Assembly: GCA_007994965.1 (NCBI GenBank)
Contig: VOPW01000001.1
Location: 2,294,001-2,358,000 of the forward strand
Origin: Piscinibacter aquaticus
GTDB taxonomy: Bacteria; Pseudomonadota; Gammaproteobacteria; Burkholderiales; Burkholderiaceae_C
DNA length: 64,000 nucleotides
Direction of reading: 5' to 3'
A program made the position numbers and the translations under genes. This document shows positions 11,690 to 20,838 of this stretch, piece after piece; within the stretch, counting starts at the first letter, position 1, and every line of letters starts with the position of its first letter. Under the pieces are notes generated by a model, which did no database searches, had not been told where the DNA came from, and saw only the letters and a program-made list of their open reading frames with translations.

Positions 11690-13147
11690 ATGAAATTCAC
11701 CGACCTCGGCCTGGCCGAGCCGCTCCTGCGCGCCATCCGCGAGCAGGGCTATGAAACCCCGACCCCGATCCAGGCGCAGGCGATTCCCGCCGTGCTGGCG
11801 GGGGTGACCTGATGGCTGGCGCCCAGACCGGCACCGGCAAGACCGCCGGCTTCACGCTGCCGCTGCTGCACCGCCTGATGAGCCAGCCGGCGCAGAAGGA
11901 TGCCCGCGGCCGCGTGCCGATCCGCGCGCTGATCCTCACACCCACCCGCGAACTCGCCGCGCAGGTGGAAGAAAGCGTGCGCCACTACGGCAAGTACAGC
12001 GGCCTGACCAGCATGGTGATGTTCGGCGGCGTCGGCATGCAGCCGCAGATCGACCGGCTCAAGCGCGGCGTCGACATCCTCGTGGCCACGCCGGGCCGCC
12101 TGCTCGACCACCACGGCCAGCGCACGCTCGACCTGAGCCACGTCGAGATCTTCGTGCTCGACGAAGCCGACCGCATGCTCGACATGGGCTTCATCCACGA
12201 CATCAAGAAGGTGCTGGCGATCGTGCCGGCGAAGAAGCAGAGCCTGCTCTTCTCGGCCACCTTCAGCGACGAGATCAAGGCGCTCGCCGACCGGCTGCTG
12301 AACCAGCCCGCGCTGATCGAGGTGGCGCGGCGCAACCAGACCGCCGACACCATCGCGCAGAAGGTCCACCCGGTGGGCCGCGAGATGAAGAAGGAGCTGC
12401 TCAGCCACCTGATCCAGACCAACGACTGGCACCAGTGCTGGTGTTCACGCGCATGAAGCACGGCGCCAACCGCCCGGCCGAATACCTGAACAAGCAGGGC
12501 ATCACGGCGATGGCGATCCACGGCAACAAGAGCCAGGGTGCGCGCACCAAGGCGCTGGCCGACTTCAAGAGCGGCGACCTGACCTGCTGGTGGCGACCGA
12601 CATCGCTGCGCGCGGCATCGACATCGACCAGCTGCCGCACGTGGTCAACTTCGAGCTGCCCAACGTGCCGGAAGACTACGTGCACCGCATTGGCCGCACC
12701 GGCCGCGCCGGTGCGCAGGGCGAGGCGGTGTCGCTGGTGTGCGTGGACGAGAACATCTTCCTGCGCGACATCGAGCGGCTGATCAAGCGCGAGATCCCGA
12801 AGGAGATCGTGCCGGGCTTCGAGCCACCCTCGGGCGAGAAGGCCGAACCCATCGTGCTCGGCCGCATGGTGATCGGTGAGGGCGCCGGCCGCGGCAGCCA
12901 TCGCCACCATGCGCCGCACCGTGGCGGTGGCGGTGGCCACGGGGGTGGCGGACGCGGCGAGCCGCAGCGCCACCACGAGCGGCCGCGGCAGGAGCCGCGC
13001 GCTGCGGCACCGCGCGCCGCGCACGGCGGTCACGTGCCGGCGCAAGGAGCCGGCCGTGCAGCCGCGCCGGCGCCAGACCGCGGCGATGCACGTCGCGGCG
13101 GCGCTGGCAAGCCCCAAGCTCGACTGACCCAGCCCAAGCCGCGCTGA
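11690..13147 (+). CDS. rhlE: DEAD-box RNA helicase RhlE
   Basis: ATP-dependent RNA helicase acting on structured RNA, in ribosome maturation or RNA decay. Visible motifs in order are the Q motif ([14 protein letters not shown] and [10 protein letters not shown]), I AQTGTGKT, Ia [43 protein letters not shown] and [12 protein letters not shown]. The C-terminal tail of about 100 residues is rich in Gly, His and Arg, as in RhlE rather than RhlB. The frame breaks near 11805 (a run of six G read as five), 12434 (CAGGTG read as CAGTG) and 12587. Each is explained by one missing base, and the catalytic core is otherwise complete. The 137-base leader upstream has no obvious competing gene and may carry cold-shock control. 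Confidence 0.93.
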
Positions 13148-13163
13148 CGGTAGATTCGCGGGC

Positions 13164-13848
13164 ATGACGGACAAAGCCTCCGCCCTGCCCCGCACCGTGC
13201 TGCTGGCCGGCGCCACCGGTCTGGTGGGCCGCGCGCTGCTGCAGCAGTTGCTCGAACACCCGCAGGTGGCCCACGTGCACGTGCTGCTGCGCCGTGCCGC
13301 GCCGAGCATCGCGGCGCACCCGCGGCTGGAACTGCACGTGGTCGACTTCGCGCACCTCAAGCGCTTGCCGCGGGTCGACGACGTCTACATCGCCCTCGGC
13401 ACGACCATCAAGACGGCCGGCTCGCAAGAGGCCTTCCGCCGGTCGACCATGGCCATGTGATCGCCGTGGCACGGGCTGCGCGCGAGGCCGGTGCGAGGCG
13501 GCTCGCGGTGGTGTCGGCGCTCGGTGCCGACGCACGCTCGCGTGTCTTCTACAACCGCGTCAAGGGCGAGATGGAAGCGGATGCCGCGGCGCTCGGCTAC
13601 GACAGCGTCTGCTTCGCGCAGCCCTCGCTGCTGCTCGGCGACCGTGCCGCGCTCGGCCAGCCCGAGCGCTTCGGCGAGGTGTGGGCGAGCCGGCTGCTGC
13701 GCCCGGTGATGCCGCTGGTGCCCAAGGGGGTGCGACCGATCGCCGCGAACGACGTGGCCGCCGCGATGATCGCCGCGATGCTCACCCCGCGACCCGGCGT
13801 CGTGCACCGCCTCGCCTCGGCCCGCATGCAGGAGCCTTCGGCCGTTGA
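13164..13848 (+). CDS. NAD(P)-binding epimerase-like protein (HTATIP2/YwnB-like)
   Basis: Short-chain, extended-type Rossmann protein of about 228 residues. The dinucleotide site is LLAGATGLVGRALLQQLL near the N terminus. Later landmarks are YIALGTTIKTAGS, VVSALGADARSRVFYNRVKGEME (with the Tyr-x-x-x-Lys-like YNRVKGE) and FAQPSLLLG. This is the layout of the small NAD(P)H-binding oxidoreductases related to HTATIP2, whose substrates are unknown. One base is missing near 13443, where CGGTCGACC should be CGGGTCGACC (Arg-Arg-Val-Asp-His-Gly-His-Val). The C terminus is uncertain: the frame runs on without a stop through the next gene, so another indel before 13848 is likely, which would end at the TGA overlapping the next start. 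Confidence 0.7.
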
Positions 13849-15058
13849 GCGATTCGCTGCTGCGCCACGGCGCCTTCATGCGCTTCTGGTTCGCGCGCCT
13901 GTCGGGAACGGCCGCCAACCAGATGCTGATGGTGGCGATCGGCTGGCAGATGTACGACCTGACCGGCAGCGCCTGGGATCTCGGCCTCGTCGGCCTGATG
14001 CAGTTCGCACCCTCGCTGGCGCTGGTGCTGGTCGCCGGCCACGTGCTCGACCGCCACCACCGCGCCCGCATCCTCGCCGCCTGCATGGCGCTGCAGGTGC
14101 TCGTGGCCGCCGCGCTCGCGCTCGGCGCCCTGGCAGGCTTTGCCAGCCGCGAGCTGCTGCTCGGGCTGTCGGTGGCCATCGGCACGGCCAAGGCCTTCCA
14201 GCTGCCGGCACAGCAGTCGATCACACCGCTGCTGGTGCCGCCGTCGGTGCTGCCGCGGGCGCTGGCCTTCAGCTCGGCCGGCATGCAGGGCGCGATCATC
14301 GCCGGCCCGGCGATCGGCGGATTCGTCTACGTGGCCGGCGCCACCGCGGTGTATGCCAGCTGCGCGGCGCTGTTCGCACTGGCCTGCGCGCTGGTGCTGA
14401 CGGTGCGCTACCACCACGTGCCGCCGCCCTCGCAGAGCGCCACGCTCGAGACGCTGCTGGCCGGCGTGCGCTTCGTCTGGAACCGGCCGGTGGTGCTCGG
14501 CGCGATCTCGCTGGACCTCTTCGCCGTGCTGCTCGGCGGCGCCACCGCGCTGCTGCCGATGTTCGCCAGGACATCCTGAATGTCGGCCCCTGGGGCCTGG
14601 GCCTGCTGCGTGCGGCGCCGGCGGTGGGCGCGCTGGCCATGGCGCTGGCGCTGTCGCGCTGGCCCATCCAGCGTCGTGCGGGCACGGTGCTTCTCTCGGC
14701 AGTCGCTGTCTACGGCGCGGCCACCTTCGGCTTCGCACTGTCGACCATGCTGTGGCTGTCGATCGCGCTGCTGGCCGTCTCGGGGGCGGCCGACATGATC
14801 AGCGTCGTGATCCGCCAGTCACTGGTGCAACTCGAGACGCCCGATGCGATGCGCGGCCGCGTCAGCGCGGTCAACTCGGTGTTCATCGGCGCCTCCAACC
14901 AGCTCGGCGAATTCGAGTCGGGCGTGACCGCCGCGCTGCTCGGGCCGGTGGGCTCGGTGGTGCTGGGCGGCATCGGCTCGATGGCGATCGCCGCGCTGTG
15001 GGCGAAATGGTTCCCGGCGCTGGCGCGGAGAGACCGGCTGGTGGAGCCGGCGCCGTGA
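13845..15058 (+). CDS. MFS transporter of the EntS/MFS_3 type
   Basis: Twelve-helix major facilitator of about 404 residues. The N terminus RHGAFMRFWFARLSGTAANQM and the loop HVLDRHHRARILAACMALQV are typical of the MFS_3 group that includes the enterobactin exporter EntS. The substrate here is unknown, and no siderophore genes are nearby. The second half holds the conserved VQLETPDAMRGRVSAVNSVF stretch. The start appears to be TTG at 13845 (MSDSLLRHGAF), overlapping the upstream gene's probable TGA. One base is lost near 14570, where FARTS-stop should read FA(R/Q)DILNVGPWG. The stop TGA at 15056-15058 overlaps the GTG start of the pseudouridine synthase, so the three genes from 13164 look like one operon. 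Confidence 0.83.
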
Positions 15059-15669
15059 TCGTGCACCTCGACGAGGCCCTGGTCGTCGCGGACAAACCGG
15101 CCGGGCTGCCCACCGTTCCGGGCCGCCCCGTCGAACTGCACGACTGCCTCTGGCACCGCGTTCGCGCTTCGGTGCCCGATGCGCTGGTGGTTCACCGGCT
15201 CGACATGGGCACTTCCGGCCTGGTCCTGTTCGCACGCGGCATCGAGGCCCAACGTGCGCTGAGCCGTGCGTTCGCGCAGCGTGAAGTCGGCAAGACCTAC
15301 GTCGCGGTCGTCAGCGGCGAGGTGATCGGCGAGGCCGGCGAGATCGATCTGCCGCTGGCCGCCGACTGGCCCAACCGGCCGAAGCAGAAGGTCGATCACG
15401 CCGTCGGCAAGCCATCGCTGACACGCTGGCGCGTTCTCGCCCGGGAGCCGGGCCGAACGCGGCTGATGCTGGAACCGCTGACCGGCCGCTCGCACCAGTT
15501 GCGCGTGCATCTCGCGGCGATCGGGCATCCGATCCTCGGCGACACGCTCTATGCGGCGGAGGCGGCCCGCCACGCCGCCGCGCGGCTCCTGCTGCACGCC
15601 AGCGCACTGGCCCTGCGCGACCTGCGCGATGGGACGGCGCGGCACTGGTCCAGCGCCGTGCCCTTCTGA
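15055..15669 (+). CDS. RluA-family pseudouridine synthase
   Basis: Converts uridine to pseudouridine in 23S rRNA and/or tRNA. The protein has 204 residues, close to E. coli RluA (219), and no S4 domain. The catalytic Asp is in HRLDMGTSGLVLFA at about residue 50. Other family blocks are VADKPAGLPTVPG, KTYVAVVSG, RLMLEPLTGRSHQLRVHL and GHPILGDTLY. The GTG at 15055 is preferred because it gives the correct N terminus and overlaps the previous stop as GTGA. The frame is intact. Which positions it modifies cannot be told from the sequence alone; RluA itself targets 23S U746 and tRNA U32. Confidence 0.9.
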   Translation: MIVHLDEALVVADKPAGLPTVPGRPVELHDCLWHRVRASVPDALVVHRLDMGTSGLVLFARGIEAQRALSRAFAQREVGKTYVAVVSGEVIGEAGEIDLPLAADWPNRPKQKVDHAVGKPSLTRWRVLAREPGRTRLMLEPLTGRSHQLRVHLAAIGHPILGDTLYAAEAARHAAARLLLHASALALRDLRDGTARHWSSAVPF

Positions 15670-15674
15670 AGCCG

Positions 15675-17396
15675 TCAGGCGCGCGCGCTGTCGCGCTTGC
15701 GCGCATACATGTCGTGGTCGGCGGCGCGGATCAGGTCGGCAGCAGTGCGCCCGTCGCGCGGAAACACCGCCAGGCCCACCGAGCCGATGCCCACGGGCAC
15801 ATCGTCGGGCAAGCCGGCCGACTCCCGCAGCGCGCTCTCGACGTTGCTTCGAACGCGATCGGCCGCCTGCCCGTCGGCCACGCTGTCCAGCAGCACGACG
15901 AACTCGTCGCCGGCATAACGCGCGACCAGATCGGTATCGCGGGTGACCCGGCGCAGCCGCGCGCCCACCTCCACCAGCACCTTGTCGCCGACGTCGTGGC
16001 CGAAGCGGTCGTTGACCTGCTTGAAGCGGTCAAGGTCGATGAACAGCACGGCGAACGGCCGCTCATCGCCCGCGCGGCGGTGGTGCTCGATGCGTTCCGT
16101 GATGCCGCGGACGACGACTTCGCGGTTGACGAGCCCCGTAAGCTGGTCGACGCGCAACCTGTGCTGCATCCACTTGAAGCTGGCCGCCAGAGCGCCGATC
16201 TCGTCGCTGCGCTTCACTTCCAGCGGCACGTCCAGTTGGCCTTCGCCGATGCGGCGTGCGGCGTCGGCGACCCGCTTCAGATCGCGCGTGATCCAACCGA
16301 GGATGGTCAGTCCGATCGCCAGTGCCGCCACCGCCGCCACGACGCCGATCAGCGCCGTACCGACGACGTTGCGCATCACGCCGCCCATGAAGTCGGCACG
16401 CGGCACGGCGACCACCGTGATCCAGTCCAGTCCCGCACCGTCACGCAGTCGGCTGAAGGCGCTGTGCACGGCCTCGCCATCCGGGCCGTCGATGCGCAGC
16501 GAACGCGGCTGGTCGCCGGCCTCGCCGGCCCGGCCGAGCGCCGCGGAGACGGCGGCCTGCGCGGCCACCTGCAGGGGCGTGTCCGCTGGCCGCGGCGCTG
16601 AGGCGTTCGTTGCGGCCATCCGCGCCCGGCTGCATGTTGGCGCTGCGCGAGGACGCGATCAGCTTGCCATCGGTCTCGACGATGAAGGCCACGGCATTCG
16701 GACTGACCGTCAGGCCGCGCACGAATTCGTTGAGCTTGCGCAGCGAGAGGTCGGTGGCCACCACCCTTGCAGGCCGCCGGCGGCGTCCAGCACGCGGCGC
16801 GCCCGCGTGGCAACCAGTTCGGCGGTGCGAAAGTCGATGTAGATCGACGTCCAGGCGTGCCGGGTGCTGCCCTCGCCGGCCTTGTACCAGGGGCGCTCGC
16901 GCGGCTCGAACATGCGCGTCTCGCTGCGCGGCGTCCCCGGCACGCCGTTGATCCCGCTGAACCGCATGATCTGGCGCGGCTCCTCGGCGCGCAGCTTGAG
17001 CCGCAGTTCACCGTCGGCCAGTGAATCGCGCCACAGACCGAAGAACTGCCCCTGCCGCGACCCGTAGTACACGTAGTTGTTCGGATCGATGTGCAGCGTG
17101 GTGGCGATCCAGAAGCGCGTGCGCAGCGCGTCGAGCTCGCCGTCGATGCGCTCCGGCGCTGCCATGCCGTTCGGAAAGGCCGCCTCGAGCACGGCCGCCG
17201 AACCGACCACGTGCCGATCGACGGCCTGGCCGATGCGGCCGACCGTCTCGAGCAGCAGATGCTCGGCCACCGTGTCCACCGCGTGGCTGCCGGCCCGGTA
17301 CGACAGCGCGCCGATCAGCAGCGCGATGCCCAGCACCAGCGCCACGTAGGGGAGCGTCAGCCACTGGCGAAGGGTGAGTCGTCGCAGGATTCTCAT
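15675..17396 (-). CDS. Membrane diguanylate cyclase with periplasmic Cache-like sensor and HAMP
   Basis: Makes cyclic di-GMP. A first membrane helix at residues 12-32 (LTLPYVALVLGIALLIGALSY) is followed by a large periplasmic region of Cache type (NNYVYYGSRQGQFFGLW, ERPWYKAGEG). A second helix (GTALIGVVAAVAALAIGLTI) leads to a HAMP segment (ITRDLKRVADAARRIGEGQL) and a GGDEF domain. The active-site loop is AGDEF (ARYAGDEFVVLLD), a variant seen in active enzymes. The upstream RDTD, five residues earlier, fits the inhibitory RxxD site, so product inhibition is likely. The frame breaks near 16765 (a GGGG run read as GGG, LQG to VVATDLSL) and near 16600. The start is the ATG at 17396. The convergent pseudouridine synthase gene ends five bases away. 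Confidence 0.88.
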
Positions 17397-17440
17397 GCCG
17401 CGCGGAGTATCGGCGACAGGCGAGCCCTGCTTCTGCAACG

Positions 17441-17466
17441 CGTGGCCCCCGCCACGCGGGCGTGGC
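17441..17466. repeat. Three alternating 6-bp half sites, CGTGGC-GCCACG-CGTGGC
   Basis: CGTGGC (17441-17446), GCCACG (17451-17456) and CGTGGC (17461-17466) are each separated by four bases. The central copy can pair with either flank, giving two mutually exclusive hairpins, or the set can act as three regulator half sites. It lies 45-70 bases upstream of the cyclase start and downstream of ppk2. There is no T tract, so a simple terminator is unlikely. Confidence 0.4.
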
Positions 17467-17504
17467 AAGCCGGCAACGGCTCCGCGGAATCGGCACGAAC
17501 GCGT

Positions 17505-18670
17505 CTAGAGGATCGCGCCGCCGACGCGCTCGCCGCGCTCGTACACCACGTGCGCGCGGCCGACCAGCAGCGGATCGAGCGCCTTGATGTGCTCGACGTC
17601 CTTGTTCGAATACGGCAGCTTGTGCAGCACGTAGCGCATCGCGTTGAGCCGCGCGCGCTTCTTGCAATCGCTCTTGATCACCGTCCACGGCGCATCGGCG
17701 GTGTCGGTCTCGAAGAACATCGCCTCCTTGGCCTTGGTGTAGTCGTCCCACTTGTCCAGCGAGGCCATGTCGATCGGGCTGAGCTTCCACTGCTTCAGCG
17801 GATGCGCCTCGCGCTCCTTGAAGCGGCGGCGCTGCTCGGCGCGGCTGACCGAGAACCAGAACTTGATCAGGTGGATGCCGCTGCGCACCGGTGCCGCTCG
17901 AAGTCGGGGCACTGGCGCATGAACTCCTCGTACTCGGTCGGCGAGCAGAAGCCCATCACGCGCTCGACGCCGGCGCGGTTGTACCAGCTGCGATCGAACA
18001 TCACGATCTCGCCGGCGGTGGGCAGGTGCTCCACGTAGCGCTGGAAGTACCACTGGCCGCGTTCGGTCTCGGTGGGCTTCTCCAGCGCGACGACGCGCGC
18101 GCCGCGCGGATTGAGGTGCTCCATGAAGCGCTTGATCGTGCCGCCCTTGCCTGCAGCGTCCCGGCCCTCGAAGAGGATCACCACGCGCTGCCCGGTCTCC
18201 TTCACCCAGGCCTGCAGCTTCAGCAACTCGACCTGCAGCAGGTATTTCTGCGCCTCGTAGTTCTTGCGCGACATCAGGTTGCGGTACGGATAGACGCCGC
18301 TGCGCCAGTCGGGCGCCAGTTCCTCGTCGGGCTTGACGAGCTGGCGGCGCAGCTTCGCATCCGTGCCGTCGAGCAATTCGCGGCGCAGCGCCTCGGCGTC
18401 GTCGGGCGAGGCGCCCTCGAAGATCGCGCGCAGCTGCGTGGCGGCCTCCTTCGGATTGCCCGCCTTCGCCATGATGTCGTCCAGCGCCGCGAGCTTGGCG
18501 CCCTGGGCGGCCTGCACCGACTCCTTCACCACCACCTGGGCCACCGACGTCGCGTCGGCGCCGGCGATGACGTCGCCTTCGGCGGCGCGGCGCACGCGTC
18601 GCGAGGTCGAACGTGCTGCGGGCTGCCCGTTCGTGCGGGAGGTTCGGGCGGTGGCGGTGATGCGGGCCAT
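17505..18670 (-). CDS. ppk2: Polyphosphate kinase 2
   Basis: Transfers phosphate between polyphosphate and nucleoside di- or monophosphates, mainly making GTP or ATP from polyphosphate. The family core is clear: Walker [16 protein letters not shown] at about residues 168-182, the lid sequence [15 protein letters not shown], Walker B region [17 protein letters not shown], and the C-terminal [15 protein letters not shown], which are diagnostic for PPK2. An N-terminal extension of about 120 basic and alanine-rich residues precedes the core. The ATG at 18670 is preferred; an in-frame ATG at 18727 would add 19 basic residues. The frame breaks once near 17888 (ERH to [14 protein letters not shown]). 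It is transcribed divergently from the hemerythrin gene. Confidence 0.92.
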
Positions 18671-18686
18671 GCGGTCTGTCCTGGCA

Positions 18687-18703
18687 GTGATCAAAACGAT
18701 CAC
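18687..18703. promoter_or_regulatory. Operator-like dyad GTGATC-AAAAC-GATCAC
   Basis: A perfect 6+6 inverted repeat with a five-base spacer lies in the 130-base divergent region between ppk2 and the hemerythrin gene, 17 bases upstream of the preferred ppk2 start. The position suits a shared operator. The half site is not one I can assign to a named regulator. Confidence 0.4.
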
Positions 18704-18800
18704 TTTGCGACGAGCCCTTCCCGACATGGTTGACCTGACTCAAGGCAGCGGGCGCGGCGCCTCCCTACCCTCGCCGCAACGCCCCTTCCCGAGGACAAAC

Positions 18801-19303
18801 ATGCCCGCGCTCGAATGGTCCGACGCCCTGTCGCTCGACCTGCCCCTGATGGACGACACCCACCGCGAATTCGTCGATTTGCTCGGCGTTGTCGAGCGCG
18901 CCGCGGATGACGCCGTGATCGCCGCTCGGCGCACCCTGGTCGATCACACGCAGGTTCACTTCGACCAGGAAGACCGCTGGATGCGCGAGACGCGTTTCGC
19001 CGCCGGCAACTGCCACAGCGTGCAGCACAAGGTGGTGCTCGACGTGATGCGCGAAGGGCTCAAGCGTGCCGAAGCGGGCGACATCGAGCTGCTGCGACTG
19101 ATGTCCGGCGAACTGGCGCAGTGGTTCCCGCAGCATGCGCAGAGCATGGACGCCGGCCGGCGCTGCACCTGCGCAGCTGCGGGCATGACCCGGCCACCGG
19201 GCTGGTGCTGCGCCCGGAGGCCCTGCCGGCCGGCGAGATCAGCGGCTGCGGCTCGGCGGCGTGCACGCCGCAGGAGCCGGCCGCCGAGCGCAGCGCCGCC
19301 TGA
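18801..19303 (+). CDS. Bacteriohemerythrin-like protein
   Basis: Small di-iron oxygen-binding protein, cytoplasmic, possibly an oxygen sensor or carrier. The hemerythrin ligands appear in order: His21 in MDDTHREFVDLL, the HTQVHFDQED block with a second His, an HF and a Glu, then the paired His of HSVQHKVVLDVM, and a final His near WFPQHAQSMDA. After residue 118 the reading frame shifts (near 19155) to ALHLRSCGHDPATGLVLRPE, ending with a Cys-containing tail (CGSAACTPQEP). That tail is longer than in minimal bacteriohemerythrins. It starts at the ATG at 18801, after GAGGAC. The divergent neighbour is ppk2 and the next gene, rsgA, is convergent. Confidence 0.8.
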
Positions 19304-19331
19304 TCGACGAGGCCGGGCGCCGCCCGGCCGA

Positions 19332-20425
19332 TCAGCCCGGCTCGCGCTTGGCCTTGGCGCGCGCCGCGCCGGCGCGGCCGCGGGCCTTCCACATCGCCAC
19401 CTGGCGCTGCCGCTCCAGCGCACTCATCGTGTCGCGCCGGGCCTCGCGCAGCAGCTTGTGGTAGTTGCGCAGCCGGTCGTCGTCGACGCCTTCGCGCACC
19501 GCGCAGCCCGGTTCCTCGCGGTGCGTGCAGTTGCGGAAGCGGCAATGTGGCGCCAGCGCCGCCACGTCGCCGAAGGTGGCGGCCACCGCGGCTTCGTCGG
19601 CATCCGGCCGCAGCGCGCGCAGCCCCGGTGTGTCGATCACGCAGGCACCCCGGGCAGGCTGAACAGCGAGCGTGCGGTGGTGGTGTGCTGGCCACGCCCG
19701 TCGCTCTCGCGCACCGCGCCGGTGTCCTGCAGCGTGCGGCCGAGCAGCGTGTTGGTCAGCGTCGACTTGCCCGCGCCCGAGGTGCCCAGCAGCGCGATCG
19801 TGCGGCCGGGCAGCGTGTGGTGCGCGAGGCTCGCCGCGGCCTCGGCGTCGCGCGCATCGATCGCGACGATCTCCGCACCGGCCGGCAAGCGCTCGCGCAG
19901 CTCCTGCATGCGGCAGAACAGCGTGCGCGCATCGGCCACCGTGTCGGCCTTGGTCAGCACGATCACCGGCGCCACGCCGCTGCCCTGCACGAGCGCGAGA
20001 AAGCGCTCCATGCGACGCGGGTTGAAGTCGGTATCCAGCCCCATCACCAGCAGCGCGGTGTCGACGTTGCTGACCACCGGGTGGCGCCGGCCATCCGCAT
20101 CCCGGCGAACCAGGTGCGTCTGCGGATCGAGCCGCGCGTGCACCCACAGCTCGCCATGCGCGTCGGGCGCGGCCAGCACCCAGTCGCCGACAGCCAGCGC
20201 ATCCTCCTCATCGGCCAGCGCGCGGGCCACGCGCGCGGCAGCACGCGGGCGCTGCGTTCGGCGTTGCCATCGTGGAGCTGTACCGTCTCGCGGTGCAGCA
20301 CGGTCAGGCGCATCGGTGCCAGCGCCGGTACCTCGTCCATCCCTGAAGCCAGCGCGAGCGTGCTGGCTGGCCCATGCGGGCGTGAATCCCATCGAGCGCA
20401 GCCGCTCGAAATCGATCTGCATCAT
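19332..20425 (-). CDS. rsgA: Ribosome small subunit GTPase RsgA (YjeQ)
   Basis: Circularly permuted GTPase that assists late 30S maturation. An N-terminal OB-fold region (VGDWVLAAPDAHGELWVHARL) is followed by the permuted G motifs: G4 LTKAD, G1 LLGTSGAGKSTLTN and G3 DTPGLRAL. The C-terminal zinc-binding element is HCRFRNCTHREEPGC. The frame breaks near 20345 and 20240 (both in the N-terminal 60 residues) and near 19645 (FSLPG to GACVIDTPG). The start at 20425 (MMQIDFERLRSMGFTPAW) fits the family. Length after joining is about 360 residues, normal for RsgA. Upstream is a leader with a short open frame and a plausible promoter. Confidence 0.92.
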
Positions 20426-20581
20426 CGTCGTGAAAACCTGTCGGTCGCCAGGCGCACGCAGGCGCGCCGGCCGGCCCTGCGCGAGGCAGGGTGCGAAAGC
20501 GAACGAAGGCGGCCGCGGCGCGCGGCTCAGGTCACGTGGGAGAGAAGCCGAAAGGCGGTGGGAAGCGAGACCCGAGGCGCG

Positions 20582-20623
20582 TCAGGCGCGTACCGCTGGG
20601 AGGGCAATGTCCATCGTGTTCAT
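20582..20623 (-). CDS. Possible 13-residue leader peptide upstream of rsgA
   Basis: ATG at 20623, stop TGA at 20582, peptide MNTMDIALPAVRA. It is reported because of its ribosome binding site: AGGAGGT at 20630-20636, six bases before the ATG, is the strongest such site in the window. It lies about 65 bases downstream of a promoter-like pair and 157 bases before the rsgA start. It could be a regulatory leader peptide, an independent small protein, or the start of a longer gene cut short by an indel. Nothing in the peptide shows function. Confidence 0.35.
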   Translation of the reverse strand: MNTMDIALPAVRA

Positions 20624-20686
20624 GCGGGCACCTCCTGGCATCGGGTTTCGAGGGCGGCCGCGAGGGTGCGGCCGGCGAAGGCGCGC

Positions 20687-20715
20687 AGTGTGGCATGCGC
20701 TCCCGATCCGGTCAA
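20687..20715 (-). promoter_or_regulatory. Candidate sigma-70 promoter toward the short frame and rsgA
   Basis: On the reverse strand TTGACC (20710-20715) and CACACT (20687-20692) are separated by 17 bases. This is a reasonable -35 but a poor -10. The position, just upstream of the strong ribosome binding site, is what makes it plausible. Confidence 0.35.
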
Positions 20716-20838
20716 TCAAGACAATGCCGCGGGAACTCGCGGCGCCGCGGCGCATCTCATGCGCGCCGCGAGGGTCTTGGTGTGACACCTATGATCCGCG
20801 CGATTCCACCGCCGACCCCCTCGAAGGAACTGACGACC

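Larger units (their letters stand above)
20426..20838. other. Divergent intergenic region between rsgA and the Tim44-like gene
   Basis: These 413 bases hold no recognisable protein gene longer than the 13-codon frame at 20582-20623. They contain a reverse-strand promoter candidate at 20687-20715, the short frame with its ribosome binding site, and, on the forward side, the AAGGA ahead of the Tim44-like start. GC-rich dyads (for example around 20735-20775) are present but have no T tracts. Confidence 0.6.

Noticed and set aside
11690..13147. Programmed ribosomal frameshifting in rhlE
   Set aside because: There are three shifts in one gene, all missing single bases and without slippery heptamers, and the same pattern occurs in dozens of unrelated genes. 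Sequence error is simpler.
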